DNA of 64,000 nt. Origin: Oerskovia enterophila (GTDB taxonomy: Bacteria > Actinomycetota > Actinomycetes > Actinomycetales > Cellulomonadaceae). Location: the NCBI RefSeq assembly GCF_001692445.1, contig NZ_MAQA01000004.1, positions 110,749-174,748 of the forward strand. The letters run 5' to 3'. Shown in pieces: positions 17,981 to 28,091 of the stretch. How positions within the stretch are numbered: the first letter of the stretch is position 1; the number at the start of each line of letters is the position of its first letter. The notes beneath the pieces were generated by a model. It was not told where the DNA came from, ran no database searches, and saw nothing but the letters and a program-made list of their open reading frames with translations. The position numbers and the translations under genes are program-made.

Positions 17981-18796
17981 ATGACCACGAGCGAGCCCTC
18001 CAGCCCCGTCGACCCCCTGCGCGAGTCCGTCGCCGTCATGGACCGCCTGTACTCGCCCGGCGGGTGTCCGTGGGACCGCGAGCAGACGCACGAGACCCTG
18101 GTCCGCTACCTCCTCGAGGAGGCGCACGAGCTCGCCGAGGCCATCGAGACGGGCGACCGCGCGGGCATGCGCGAGGAGCTGGGCGACCTGCTGCTCCAGG
18201 TCCTGTTCCACGCGCGCATCGCGAGCGAGGACCCGGTCGACCCGTTCACGGTCGACGACGTCGCGGCCGACCTGGTCGCCAAGCTCGTCAGGCGGCACCC
18301 GCACGTGTTCGCGGACACCGCGGTCGCGACGGGCGACGGCCACGCGGCCCTGTACGCCCAGTGGGACCAGATCAAGCAGCAGGAGAAGCAGCGCGAGTCG
18401 GTCCTGGAGGGGATCCCGCTCGCGCAGGGTGCGCTGGCCCGCGCGCAGAAGGTCCTGTCCCGCGCGGAGCGCGCCGGGGTCGGGGCGGTGACCTCGGGTT
18501 CCGGCCCGACGACGGAGCCCCCGTCGGTCCCGACCCTCGCCCCGGGCGAGGCGCGGCCGGGGAGGGGAGCGGCGCCGTCGGGCACGGTGGGCGGCGCAGC
18601 CGCGGGCGACCAGGACGAGAACCGCACCGGGCCCGAGGACGCGACCGAGCGGGCGTACGGGCGCGAGCTGCTCGACGTGGTGCGCCGCGCGCAGGCCGAC
18701 GGCGTGGACGCCGAGACGGCGCTGCGGGGCGCCCTGCGCGAGGTCGAGCGGGCGATCGTCGCGACCGAGACGGGCGCGAGCGCGCCTCGAGGGTGA
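17981..18796 (+). CDS. mazG: MazG nucleoside triphosphate pyrophosphohydrolase
   Basis: A 271-residue NTP pyrophosphohydrolase that hydrolyses (d)NTPs to NMPs and PPi, with roles in pool cleaning and stress. The N-terminal MazG domain has GGCPWDREQTHETL, the metal-binding EEAHELAEAI and EELGDLLLQV. The second domain begins RAQKVLSRAERAG, and a Pro/Gly/Ala-rich insert (about 165-220) splits it before the last helix. The insert is longer than in E. coli MazG (263 residues total). The location just before eno is the same as in other Actinobacteria. The stop codon lies in the 10-mer CGAGGGTGAC, discussed under findings. Confidence 0.93.
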   Translation: MTTSEPSSPVDPLRESVAVMDRLYSPGGCPWDREQTHETLVRYLLEEAHELAEAIETGDRAGMREELGDLLLQVLFHARIASEDPVDPFTVDDVAADLVAKLVRRHPHVFADTAVATGDGHAALYAQWDQIKQQEKQRESVLEGIPLAQGALARAQKVLSRAERAGVGAVTSGSGPTTEPPSVPTLAPGEARPGRGAAPSGTVGGAAAGDQDENRTGPEDATERAYGRELLDVVRRAQADGVDAETALRGALREVERAIVATETGASAPRG

Positions 18797-18891
18797 CGCA
18801 CGCCGGTGCTCCGGCGGGCGTGGACGGTCGACATGCGGGCGATCGTGTCCACGTGCCGACGGCGGGAGCACTATGTGTTCCCGACCACTAG

Positions 18892-20259
<1,368 letters not shown>

Positions 20260-20304
20260 GCTGACGCTCACCTGCTAGCCGCGGTCTGATCGCGGTCGGC
20301 AACC

Positions 20305-20340
20305 GGACGCCCGGTGGTTCCTCGGAACCGCCGGGCGTCC
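20305..20340 (+). terminator. Terminator hairpin after enolase
   Basis: A 17-bp stem beginning GGACGCCCGG and closing CCGGGCGTCC, with almost no loop and one T-G pair that is U-G in the enolase transcript. It starts 45 bp after the eno stop. This is the most stable hairpin between eno and the next gene. Confidence 0.7.
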
Positions 20341-20493
20341 GTGCGTCCGGGGCCCTGCACGCCCCCACGAGAGCCTGCCGCGACGTGTCGGGGCGGCGCG
20401 GGTTGTGAACGCTTGGTGTGGATCCGACCACGTTGCCCGGCACGCCGCGGACCCTGCGGCGGGCGGGGACCGCGGGACGGCACAATCGGCACC

Positions 20494-21432
20494 ATGCCCT
20501 CGAACCGCCGCCCGTCCGCCCCTGGCGCCTCGGCGCGCCCGGGCGGCCGTGGCGCGGGGGGATCGCGCGGGGACGGACGTTCGTCGTCGGGCCGCGCCCG
20601 CAGCGCAGGCTCCAGCCCGACGACGTCGCGCGCCGACGCGGGGACGTCCGGCCCGGCGTCGGGCAAGCCGGGGGCGGCGGGCACCGCGAAGCCGACGAAG
20701 GCTGCGTCGCCGGGGAAGTCCGCGAAGTCCCCGGGCACGAAGCCGGCCGGCTCGGCGTCCGCTGCGGCGAAGGGCTCGGCGAAGAGCTCCACGAAGAAGC
20801 CCCCGGCCCCGGGCGGGGCGGCCGCCCGCTCCGGGGCGGCGAAGGCCTCCACCACCCGGACCCCTCGTGCTCGCGGTGCAGCCGGGGGCCGCGCCCCCGC
20901 GCTCGCCGACCGTCGCCGGAGCAGGTACGGCCTGCTGCTCCCCGAGGTCGTGACGGTCCGCGCCCTGGTGATGTCCGTCGTCGTGCTCCTGGCCGTGATC
21001 CTCCTGCTGCCCACCGTGCGCGCCTACGTCAACCAGACGGGCGAGCTCCGCGCGCTGCGGGCCGACGTGGCCGAGGCGCAGGCGACGCGCGACGAGCTCG
21101 AGGTCGAGCTCGGCCGGTGGGACGACCAGGCCTACGTGATCGCGCAGGCGCGCGACCGGCTCAGCTACGTCATGCCGGGCGAGCGGGCGTGGCGGGTCGT
21201 CGACCCGGACACGGTCGTCGACGACCTGGACCCGGAGACGGGGCAGGTCGTGACCGACGGACCGGTCGACGTCGCGGGGCACGCCGGGGCGCCCTGGTAC
21301 ACCTCGCTGTGGCGCTCGGTCCAGCTCGCGGGAGAGCAGCCGGAGCCTGCGACGGTCGACCCCGCGGGCAGCGTGCAGCCCCCGCCGCCCGCGACCGACA
21401 CCCCGACCGATCCCGCGACGCCCACGGGCTGA
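20494..21432 (+). CDS. Septum formation initiator / DivIC-FtsB-like protein
   Basis: A 312-residue single-pass membrane protein. Residues 1-145 are a disordered Ala/Ser/Pro/Gly/Lys-rich cytoplasmic tail. A transmembrane helix (about 150-172, VVVLLAVILLLPTV) is followed by a coiled coil (ELRALRADVAEAQATRDELE) and the conserved QAYVIAQARDRLSYVMPGE block of the DivIC/FtsB family, then a Pro/Thr tail. It is a divisome component, and its place between eno and DUF501 is the conserved actinobacterial one. ATG 20494 lacks a clear SD but is the only methionine ahead of the tail. Confidence 0.88.
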   Translation: MPSNRRPSAPGASARPGGRGAGGSRGDGRSSSGRARSAGSSPTTSRADAGTSGPASGKPGAAGTAKPTKAASPGKSAKSPGTKPAGSASAAAKGSAKSSTKKPPAPGGAAARSGAAKASTTRTPRARGAAGGRAPALADRRRSRYGLLLPEVVTVRALVMSVVVLLAVILLLPTVRAYVNQTGELRALRADVAEAQATRDELEVELGRWDDQAYVIAQARDRLSYVMPGERAWRVVDPDTVVDDLDPETGQVVTDGPVDVAGHAGAPWYTSLWRSVQLAGEQPEPATVDPAGSVQPPPPATDTPTDPATPTG

Positions 21433-21531
21433 CCCGGCGGATTGCAGAACCACCCGGGGGAGCGGGGACAATGGGAGGGCGCCGGTACCCGGCGCCGGAC
21501 CAGCACCGCACGCCGCAGAACGGAACCTCTC

Positions 21532-22149
21532 GTGAACGACTCGCACCCCGCAGCCTCCGACCTGGGCGACGTCCCGGTCCCGGGGAACCCCTCGAGCAAG
21601 TCCACGGCCGCTACCGACGGCACCGACGCCGTGCCCGTCGTCCCCCAGGCCGACCGGTCCCGCCCCGAGGTGACCCCGGAGGACCTCGAGGTCCTGCAGG
21701 AGCAGCTCGGGCGCCCGGCGCGCGGCGTCGTCGGCATCGCGGCGCGCTGCGTGTGCGGCCGCCCGCTCGTGGTGCACACCGCCCCGCGCCTGCCCGACGG
21801 CACGCCCTTCCCCACGACCTACTACCTGACGAGCCCGGGAGCGGTCGCAGGAGCCTCGACGCTCGAGGCGAACAGTGTGATGAAGGAGATGTCGGAGCGC
21901 CTCACGCAGGACGAGGAGCTCGCGGCGGCCTACGCGCGCGCGCACGAGCACTACCTCGCGGCGCGCGAGTCGCTCGGCCACGTCGAGGAGATCGCGGGCA
22001 TCTCCGCAGGTGGCATGCCCGTGCGCGTCAAGTGCCTGCACGTGCTCGTGGGCCACGCGCTCGCTGCCGGCCCCGGGGTGAACCCGCTCGGCGACGAGGC
22101 GCTCGTCATGATCTCCGGCTCGTGGCGCGCGGACCGCTGCACCTGCTGA
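21532..22149 (+). CDS. DUF501 family protein
   Basis: A 205-residue protein of the DUF501 family, which is conserved between divIC and ppx in Actinobacteria but has no established function. After a variable 45-residue lead come EDLEVLQEQLGRPARGVVGIAARC, a CVCGRP motif, FPTTYYLTSPG, LEANSVMKEMSERL and PVRVKCLHVLVGHALAAG. The paired cysteines and the HVLVGH segment suggest metal or redox chemistry, but that is only inference. GTG 21532 is the first plausible start after the preceding stop. Confidence 0.9.
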   Translation: MNDSHPAASDLGDVPVPGNPSSKSTAATDGTDAVPVVPQADRSRPEVTPEDLEVLQEQLGRPARGVVGIAARCVCGRPLVVHTAPRLPDGTPFPTTYYLTSPGAVAGASTLEANSVMKEMSERLTQDEELAAAYARAHEHYLAARESLGHVEEIAGISAGGMPVRVKCLHVLVGHALAAGPGVNPLGDEALVMISGSWRADRCTC

Positions 22150-22217
22150 CCTCCTGAGCCGGTCCACGGGCGGGCCGAGCGCCCGTCGGCAGCGCGAGGG
22201 ATGGCACCCTTGATGCC

Positions 22218-23171
22218 ATGACTTCTTCTCGTGTCGCCGCGATCGACTGCGGCACCAACTCGATCCGCCTCCTCGTCGCCGACGTCGACTCCACGACAGG
22301 CGTCCTGACCGAGCTCGACCGCCGCATGGAGGTCGTGCGGCTCGGTCAGGGCGTCGACCGCACGGGACGCCTGGCTCCCGAGGCGCTGGCCCGCACGCTC
22401 GACCAGGCGGCCGAGTACGCGGCCGTGATCGAGGAGCTCGGGGCGACGCGCACGCGCTTCGTGGCGACGTCGGCCACGCGCGACGCGGAGAACCGCGGCG
22501 AGTTCGTCGAGGGCGTGCTCGCGCGCCTGGGCGTCGAGCCCGAGGTCGTGTCCGGGAACGAGGAGGCCGAGCTGTCGTTCCGCGGGGCGACCGGCGTGGT
22601 CGCGGCGCACCACGAGGGGCCGTTCGTGGTCGTGGACCTCGGAGGAGGGTCGACCGAGATCGTGCTCGGCACCGACGCGCCCGAGGCCGCGTGGTCCATG
22701 GACGTCGGGTGCGTGCGCCTGACCGAGCGCCACCTGCGCTCGGACCCGCCGACGGCCGAGGAGATCGCGGCGGCGCGGGCCGACGTGCGCGCCGCGCTCG
22801 ACGTCGCGACGCAGACCGTCCCGCTGGGCAAGGCCGCGACGCTCGTAGGGCTCGCGGGCTCGGTGACGACCGTGACCGCGCACGCGCTGGGCCTCGAGCG
22901 CTACGACCGCGACCGGATCGACGGCGCGGTGCTGACGGTCGAGCAGACGCTGACCGCGTGCGAGGACCTGCTGGGGCGCACGCGCGCCGAGCGCGAGGCG
23001 CTGGGCTTCATGCACCCGGGTCGCATCGACGTGATCGGGGCGGGGGCGCTCGTGTGGGCAGAGGTCGTGCGCCGGGTCCGCGACGACGTCGCGGCCGCGG
23101 GCGGCGAGCTCACGTCGGTCGTGACGAGCGAGCACGACATCCTGGACGGGATCGCGCTCTCGATCGCGTGA
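22218..23171 (+). CDS. ppx: Ppx/GppA family exopolyphosphatase
   Basis: A 317-residue member of the sugar-kinase/Hsp70 fold family, degrading polyphosphate and possibly pppGpp. Phosphate-binding motif IDCGTNSIRLLV is at about 9-20, VVDLGGGSTEIV near residue 138, and AGSVTTVTA further on. The length is that of the short, two-domain actinobacterial Ppx1-type proteins rather than the long E. coli enzymes. It ends the mazG-eno-divIC-DUF501-ppx block, and a 62-bp palindrome follows 18 bp after the stop. Confidence 0.93.
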   Translation: MTSSRVAAIDCGTNSIRLLVADVDSTTGVLTELDRRMEVVRLGQGVDRTGRLAPEALARTLDQAAEYAAVIEELGATRTRFVATSATRDAENRGEFVEGVLARLGVEPEVVSGNEEAELSFRGATGVVAAHHEGPFVVVDLGGGSTEIVLGTDAPEAAWSMDVGCVRLTERHLRSDPPTAEEIAAARADVRAALDVATQTVPLGKAATLVGLAGSVTTVTAHALGLERYDRDRIDGAVLTVEQTLTACEDLLGRTRAEREALGFMHPGRIDVIGAGALVWAEVVRRVRDDVAAAGGELTSVVTSEHDILDGIALSIA

Positions 23172-23188
23172 GGTTCGCGGAGTCTCCC

Positions 23189-23250
23189 GCCGAGAAGTGA
23201 GTAGATGCCCCTGGATCGCGTGATCCAGGGGCATCTGCTCACTTCTCGGC
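23189..23250. repeat. 62-bp palindromic element, copy 1
   Basis: Two 29-nt arms around loop GCGT. The left arm starts GCCGAGAAGTGAGTAGATGC, and the right arm is its complement with one T-G pair. It lies between convergent genes (ppx and the nuclease-like gene), so it can serve as a bidirectional terminator. The nuclease gene's TGA stop (23239-23241) lies in the right arm. An almost identical copy is at 24237-24298. Confidence 0.9.
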
Positions 23251-24138
23251 ACGACCCGAGACTGTGCGCGCCCGGAGCAGGGCCGCCACGCGTTCCGTCA
23301 GCCGGGCGGGGTGGCGGTAGACGTCGTCGGCCGTGACGATCACGGTCCTCCACCCGAGGTCCTCGAGCCACTGCCGCTTCGCGACGTCCCGGCGCCAGGT
23401 CCGCGCGTCGGTCCGGTGCACGTCCCCGTCGTACTCGATCGCGATCTTCTCCGCGAAGTAGGTCATGTCCGGGAGCGCGACGAAGCGTCCAGCCGGGTCC
23501 AGGACGGGAACGTTGACGGCCGGGCACGGCAGGCCTGCCCGTACGAGGACGAGCCGTGCCCTGGTCTCCATGGGCGAGTCGGTCCCTGGGCGGAGGTCGT
23601 CGAGGGCCGCCCGCATCCGCGCGACACCGCGCGCCCCGGCCGGCGTGGCGTGGACGGTCGCCTCCAGCGCGGCGCGGTCGGAGACAGGGTCCTTGCGACG
23701 CAGCAGCGAGTCACCGAGAACGACCAGCTCGTCGAGGGGCAGAGCCCCGGCGAGCTGGCGCCACGCTTGCTCCGCGGTCACGACCAGCAGTCCGTTCGTC
23801 CGGCGTACCGGCGGGTCGGCGTCGTGCGTGTGGATCACGTACCCGGCCCGCCGGGGGACGACGGCGCTGCTCGGGACGCTGACGTGCACGAGGTCGTCGC
23901 GGTCGACCCGCCAGGGAAGGTCGACGCCGTCCAGACGGAGCGCGCTGCCGTGGCTGATCGCCGAGCCGGGCGGCGCGCACCTCAGCAGCGCGCCGGCCCG
24001 GACGGTGAGGTCGCCCGCCCTGGCCGCGGCGACACGCAGGCCCCGGGTGGGGATCGCCAAGCCTGGATGGCGCAGCTCCTTGGTGGAGAGGCCGGCGGCT
24101 CGGCCCTCGGCCACCGTGAACGTTTCGTCGATGCGCAT
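23239..24138 (-). CDS. AbiEi-like / DUF559 endonuclease-like protein
   Basis: A 299-residue protein. The N-terminal third (EGRAAGLSTKELRHPGL...TRGL) resembles the winged-helix AbiEi antitoxin-type domain. The C-terminal part (about 205-295) resembles the DUF559 branch of the Vsr/PD-(D/E)XK nuclease fold: LPDMTYF, IAIEYDGDVH with candidate Asp/Glu residues, then RRDVAKRQWLEDLGWRTVIVTADDV. Such fusions are common and solitary in Actinobacteria, and their role is unproven. ATG 24138 is preferred; the longer frame to 24282 would read through the second palindrome. Both flanks carry the same 62-bp palindrome. Confidence 0.75.
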   Translation of the reverse strand: MRIDETFTVAEGRAAGLSTKELRHPGLAIPTRGLRVAAARAGDLTVRAGALLRCAPPGSAISHGSALRLDGVDLPWRVDRDDLVHVSVPSSAVVPRRAGYVIHTHDADPPVRRTNGLLVVTAEQAWRQLAGALPLDELVVLGDSLLRRKDPVSDRAALEATVHATPAGARGVARMRAALDDLRPGTDSPMETRARLVLVRAGLPCPAVNVPVLDPAGRFVALPDMTYFAEKIAIEYDGDVHRTDARTWRRDVAKRQWLEDLGWRTVIVTADDVYRHPARLTERVAALLRARTVSGRAEK

Positions 24139-24236
24139 GCAGGCACTGTGGCGGGAACTGCGGGGTCGCGGTCGAGTTCCCAGGGGCTTCGGTGGACAGC
24201 GGTCGCGCGGGGCGGCCTGTGCACACGGATCGCCCC

Positions 24237-24298
24237 GCCGAGAAGTGAGTAGATGCCCCTGGATCGCGTGATCCAGGGGCATCTACTCACTTCTCGGC
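24237..24298. repeat. 62-bp palindromic element, copy 2
   Basis: Perfect 29-bp arms around GCGT, differing from copy 1 at one base in the right arm. This copy lies in a divergent region (nuclease-like gene leftward, PadR gene rightward), where a terminator would not be expected. That suggests a mobile or recombining repeat. Confidence 0.9.
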
Positions 24299-24404
24299 GA
24301 GCGCGTGCAATGAGGAGCGCGACACGCGGTAGTTCGCTCTGACAGGTAGTGCGGTTCGCGTAGTAGTGTCTGCCGCACAGGAGCCGGTCGAGCAGGGAGT
24401 CAGG

Positions 24405-24737
24405 GTGGACACCACACAGCTGTTGAAGGGCGTCCTCGACGCAGCGGTCCTCGCCGTCGTCGCGGACGAGGACGGGTACGGGTACGACGTCGTGCGTCGC
24501 CTGCGGGCCGCGGGGCTCGTCGAGGTGGGTGACGCCTCGGTCTACGGCACGCTGCGCCGCCTGTACTCGGGCGGGATGCTCACGAGCTACGTGGTCCCGT
24601 CCGACGAGGGCCCGCACCGCAAGTACTACGGCATCAACGCGCAGGGGCGGGCCATGCTCGACACCCAGCGCAAGGAGTGGCAGGAGTTCTCCGGCACGCT
24701 GACCGGCCTCCTCGGGACCTCGGAAGGAGCCGCGTGA
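24405..24737 (+). CDS. PadR-family transcriptional regulator
   Basis: A 110-residue winged-helix regulator. It has the PadR N-terminal signature LLKGVLDAAVLAVVADEDGYGYDVVRRL, then VGDASVYGTLRRLYSGGML and HRKYYGINAQGRAML. GTG 24405, with GGGAG upstream, gives the standard family start; GTG 24366 is an alternative. CTGACA at 24339-24344 and TAGTGT at 24364-24369 could be promoter elements, though the spacing is long. The next gene overlaps its stop (TGATG), and PadR proteins of this type usually control the adjacent membrane partner. Confidence 0.9.
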   Translation: MDTTQLLKGVLDAAVLAVVADEDGYGYDVVRRLRAAGLVEVGDASVYGTLRRLYSGGMLTSYVVPSDEGPHRKYYGINAQGRAMLDTQRKEWQEFSGTLTGLLGTSEGAA

Positions 24738-26155
24738 TGTCCACGACCATGAGCCCCGAGGCCGTGATCCTCGACCAGGTCCACCGCTACGCCGTAGACG
24801 TCCGCGCGCACCTCGCGGACCTGTCGCCCGAGCAGGTCGACGACCTGACCGACGGCCTCGAGGCGGACCTCGCGGAGGCGCTCGCCGACATGCCGGGTGC
24901 GTTGCGGCCCGCCCCTGTGGGGAGCGAGGTGCCCGACGGCGGAGCGACCTCGTTCCTCGACGTCACCGCACGCTTCGGTCCGGCCGCCGAGTACGCCGCC
25001 GAGCTCCGGTCTGCGGCCGGTCTGGATCCCGCAGCACCGGGGCCCCGCCCGCGGATCGGGGTGCGCGGACGCCTGCTCGTGCTCGGAGGGATCTTCGAGT
25101 CGGGGTGGAAGTCCCTGTGGGCTCCGGTGACGTCCACCTCGCAGTGGGCCGCGTTCTTGGAGTTCGCTGCGGTGCTCCGTCCCGTGTGGTGGGTGCTGCG
25201 GGCGTGGGTCGTCGTTCTCGTGCTCCATGCTTGGTTCGGCTTCTCGACCGGCTTCGCCCTGGTGCCGCGCGTGCCCTTCTGGCGCCTGCTCCTGCTGGTG
25301 GCGATCGTCGTGAGCGTGCAGTGGGGGAGGGGCCGGTGGCTGCGCTGGCGCGCGGTGGACACCCTGCGCAAGGTCGTGAACGTCGTCGCGGTCGTCGTGG
25401 CTGTGCCCCTCCTCCTGGGTGCGGCCTTCGGTGCGAGCAACGGGCTCACCGGCTGGGGCGGCTCTGACGATGGCGGGTCGTACTCCTACGGCTACGAGAC
25501 CGGTTACGGGGCCGGCTACGAGGCGGCTCAGCGCGAGGGGACGAGCCAGGTCCGCACAGGGAGCGGGAACGGCGGCGTGTTCGTCGACGGCTCGCAGGTC
25601 AGCAACCTGTTCGTCTACGACGCGAGCGGACGAGCCCTCCAGGACGTGCAGATCTTCGACGACCAGGGGCGCCCCGTGCGGACCATCACGGGCGAGGGCA
25701 CCACGCAGGCCTGGACCCTCCCGGACTTCGAGCAGGGCTGGTACTTCCAGCCGTCGTTCTCGACCGACGGTCGCGAGCGCTGGAACGTGTACCCCTTGCG
25801 CGGGCTGCCCGAGGACGCTGTCGAGTGGGACGGCTCCGAGCGGCCGGTGCCGCTCGAGGGCGAGCAGCCGCGGTCCATGCCGTCGCCCTTCCTGCAGGCG
25901 CAGCCGCTCCTGGTGCCCTCGACGGGCGGCAGCGGACAGGCGACCACCCCTGGCGCGTCGCCTGACGCTGCGCCCGACCCGTCGGCCCCCGACGCCCCGG
26001 CCTCGCCGGAGGCTCCGGCCGGCGGCGAGACCCCGGTCGACCAGTCGGTCGAGGGGACCACGACGCCGTCGGGCCGGGGGCCGGGCGCACCCTCCCCGGC
26101 CACCGCCCGACCGGTGCTCGAGGCCTCGACGGGAGCTGCGTCGTCGGGCGGCTGA
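24737..26155 (+). CDS. Membrane protein coupled to PadR (HAAS/DUF1700-like N terminus)
   Basis: A 472-residue protein. The first 70 residues (VHRYAVDVRAHLADLSPEQVDDLTDGLEADLAEAL) look like the HAAS signalling domain that is commonly encoded next to PadR regulators. Hydrophobic segments follow at about 145-175, 180-205 and 220-240, then a Gly/Tyr-rich linker, an extracytoplasmic beta-rich region and a long Pro/Ala/Ser/Thr tail. The role is probably sensing or membrane stress linked to PadR. GGAAGGAG lies just upstream, and the ATG overlaps the PadR stop. Confidence 0.75.
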   Translation: MSTTMSPEAVILDQVHRYAVDVRAHLADLSPEQVDDLTDGLEADLAEALADMPGALRPAPVGSEVPDGGATSFLDVTARFGPAAEYAAELRSAAGLDPAAPGPRPRIGVRGRLLVLGGIFESGWKSLWAPVTSTSQWAAFLEFAAVLRPVWWVLRAWVVVLVLHAWFGFSTGFALVPRVPFWRLLLLVAIVVSVQWGRGRWLRWRAVDTLRKVVNVVAVVVAVPLLLGAAFGASNGLTGWGGSDDGGSYSYGYETGYGAGYEAAQREGTSQVRTGSGNGGVFVDGSQVSNLFVYDASGRALQDVQIFDDQGRPVRTITGEGTTQAWTLPDFEQGWYFQPSFSTDGRERWNVYPLRGLPEDAVEWDGSERPVPLEGEQPRSMPSPFLQAQPLLVPSTGGSGQATTPGASPDAAPDPSAPDAPASPEAPAGGETPVDQSVEGTTTPSGRGPGAPSPATARPVLEASTGAASSGG

Positions 26156-26173
26156 CCCCACGGTCCTCGACCT

Positions 26174-26214
26174 GAGGTTCGTCGGGCGACCCCGTCGGTC
26201 GCCCGACGAACCTC
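26174..26214 (+). terminator. Terminator hairpin after PadR operon
   Basis: A perfect 18-bp inverted repeat (GAGGTTCGTCGGGCGACC and its complement) around loop CCGTC starts 18 bp after the stop of the PadR-linked gene. A short T-containing stretch (GATCTT) follows. Confidence 0.75.
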
Positions 26215-26341
26215 GATCTTCACCACCTCGCAACCCTCGCCAAAACGGCCGTACCGCCCCCAAACGACGCGCAACCCGGCCGCTTGTGAAGGTTGTCACG
26301 CCCACGGATCGGACAGAAGTTCACCAAGAAGTTGAAGACGG

Positions 26342-26347
26342 TAATAC
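26342..26347 (+). promoter_or_regulatory. -10 element of ndh, probable leaderless transcript
   Basis: TAATAC lies 9 nt before the ndh ATG, and no Shine-Dalgarno precedes that ATG. Transcription would start at or within a few bases of the start codon. The -35 region (around 26319) is weak. Confidence 0.5.
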
Positions 26348-26356
26348 TCTGGTTTC

Positions 26357-27916
26357 ATGCCTCAGAATGACCTGACCTCGGTCACCCCTGCCCAGAACGC
26401 GGACAGCGCTGCGTCGCCGCGTCCCCGCAAGGTCCCCCGCATCATCGTCCTGGGTGGCGGCTCTGTCGGTCTGTACTCGGCCCGCCGTCTCCGCAAGAAG
26501 CTCGGCAAGCGCGAGGCGGCCATCGTCGTCGTCGACCCGCGCCCGTACATGACGTACGCGCCCTTCCTGCCGGAGGCCGCCGCCGGGTCGATCGACGCGC
26601 GCGACGTCGTCGCGCCCCACCGCCGTGCGCTCAAGGGCGTCGACGTGCTCCAGGGCAAGGTCGTCGAGATCGACCACGCCGGGCGCAACATCACGATCCA
26701 CCCGGAGGAGGGCGACGACTACTCGGTCTCCTACGACCACCTGATCGTCGGCCTCGGCTCGGTCTCGCGCACGCTGCCCATCCCGGGCCTCGCGGAGAAC
26801 GCGATCGGCTTCAAGAACGTCGAAGAGGCCATCGCGGTCCGCAACCACGTCATCAACCGGATGGACGTCGCGTCGTCCACCTGGGACCAGGACATGCGCA
26901 AGCGCATGCTCACGTTCGCCTTCATCGGCGGCGGCTTCGCCGGCATGGAGGCGATCGCCGAGATCGAGGACATGGCGCGCTACGCGACCCGCAACTACCC
27001 GACGATCAATCCCGAGGACCTGCGCTTCGTGATGATCGAGGGCTCGGGACGCATCCTGCCCGAGGTCTCCGAGCCCATGGGCCTCTACGCGCTCGAAGAG
27101 CTCAAGAAGCGTGGCATCGAGTTCCACCTCAACACGTTCCTGTCGTCGTGCGTCGACGGTCACGTCGTCACCTCGACGGGCGTCGAGTTCGACACCGACA
27201 CGATCGTGTGGACCGCGGGCGTCAAGGCGAACCCGGTCCTCAAGGAGAGCTCGGACCTGCCGGTCGACAAGCTCGGCCGCGTGATCGTGCTCCCGACGCT
27301 CCAGGTCGCGGACGAGGACGGCAACGTCATCCCCGACGCCTGGGCAGCGGGCGACTGCGCCGCCGTCCCGGACCTGCTGAACCCCGGCAAGTTCTGCCCG
27401 CCGAACGCTCAGCACGCGATCCGTGAGGCCACGCGCCTCGCCGACAACCTGGTCGCGGTGCTGCACAGCGACGAGCCGGTCGAGTACAAGCACAAGAGCG
27501 TCGGTACGGTCGCCTCGCTCGGCCTGTACAAGGGTGTCGCGGAGCTGTTCGGCATCTTCAAGCTCAAGGGCTTCCTGGCCTGGGCCATGCACCGCAGCTA
27601 CCACGTGATGGCGATGCCCACGGGCAACCGCAAGATCCGCATCGCGATCGGCTGGATGGGCCAGTTCCTCATGGGCCGCGAGCTCGTCTCGCTCGGTTCG
27701 CTGCACGACCCGCGCGCGGAGTTCCGCCAGGCGTCCGTGCCGCCCAAGGCTGCGGGCGAGCCCGTCAAGCAGGAGGCCGTGTCGTCGGCCGCCGAGGCCG
27801 AGTCGGGCGGCGGCGAGGAGAAGTCCTCCGCGACTGCTCCCACCGAGGCTGCGGGCACCGAGGCGGACCACGGTCCCGCCAAGAAGGCGACCAAGAAGGC
27901 CGCGACCAAGGCCTGA
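26357..27916 (+). CDS. ndh: Type II NADH dehydrogenase (NDH-2)
   Basis: A 519-residue FAD-dependent, non-proton-pumping NADH:quinone oxidoreductase on the inner face of the membrane. The FAD motif VLGGGSVGLYSARRLRKK is near residue 33, YMTYAPFLPEAAAG follows, and the NADH-binding GGGFAGMEAIAEI lies near 193. Then WTAGVKANP, AAGDCAAVPD and the membrane-anchoring amphipathic region (GIFKLKGFLAWAMHRSYHVMAMP). The last 80 residues are an Ala/Glu/Lys-rich tail ending in KKATKK-type repeats, not needed for catalysis. The gene appears to be transcribed alone between two hairpins. Confidence 0.93.
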   Translation: MPQNDLTSVTPAQNADSAASPRPRKVPRIIVLGGGSVGLYSARRLRKKLGKREAAIVVVDPRPYMTYAPFLPEAAAGSIDARDVVAPHRRALKGVDVLQGKVVEIDHAGRNITIHPEEGDDYSVSYDHLIVGLGSVSRTLPIPGLAENAIGFKNVEEAIAVRNHVINRMDVASSTWDQDMRKRMLTFAFIGGGFAGMEAIAEIEDMARYATRNYPTINPEDLRFVMIEGSGRILPEVSEPMGLYALEELKKRGIEFHLNTFLSSCVDGHVVTSTGVEFDTDTIVWTAGVKANPVLKESSDLPVDKLGRVIVLPTLQVADEDGNVIPDAWAAGDCAAVPDLLNPGKFCPPNAQHAIREATRLADNLVAVLHSDEPVEYKHKSVGTVASLGLYKGVAELFGIFKLKGFLAWAMHRSYHVMAMPTGNRKIRIAIGWMGQFLMGRELVSLGSLHDPRAEFRQASVPPKAAGEPVKQEAVSSAAEAESGGGEEKSSATAPTEAAGTEADHGPAKKATKKAATKA

Positions 27917-27941
27917 GTCACCCCCGCACGTCAGTACGTCC

Positions 27942-27971
27942 AGAGGGCGGTCCCGGAAGGGGCCGCCCTCT
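27942..27971 (+). terminator. Terminator hairpin after ndh
   Basis: 13-bp stem (AGAGGGCGG...CCGCCCTCT) with a GGAA tetraloop and one T-G pair (U-G in the ndh transcript), 26 bp after the ndh stop. Confidence 0.75.
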
Positions 27972-28091
27972 CGGCGTTCCCGGGCCGGACCGGCTGATTC
28001 CCGGGGCGGCCTCGGCCGGGGCGCGTGCCCCACCCGTGTACCTGTGGCCGCGGGATCCCCTGCCGTGCGCGGCGGCGCGCACAATGGACGG

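Noticed and set aside
24138..24282. Longer start for the DUF559-like gene
   Set aside because: The extension translates the second palindrome and low-complexity sequence, while the family-like N terminus begins at 24138.
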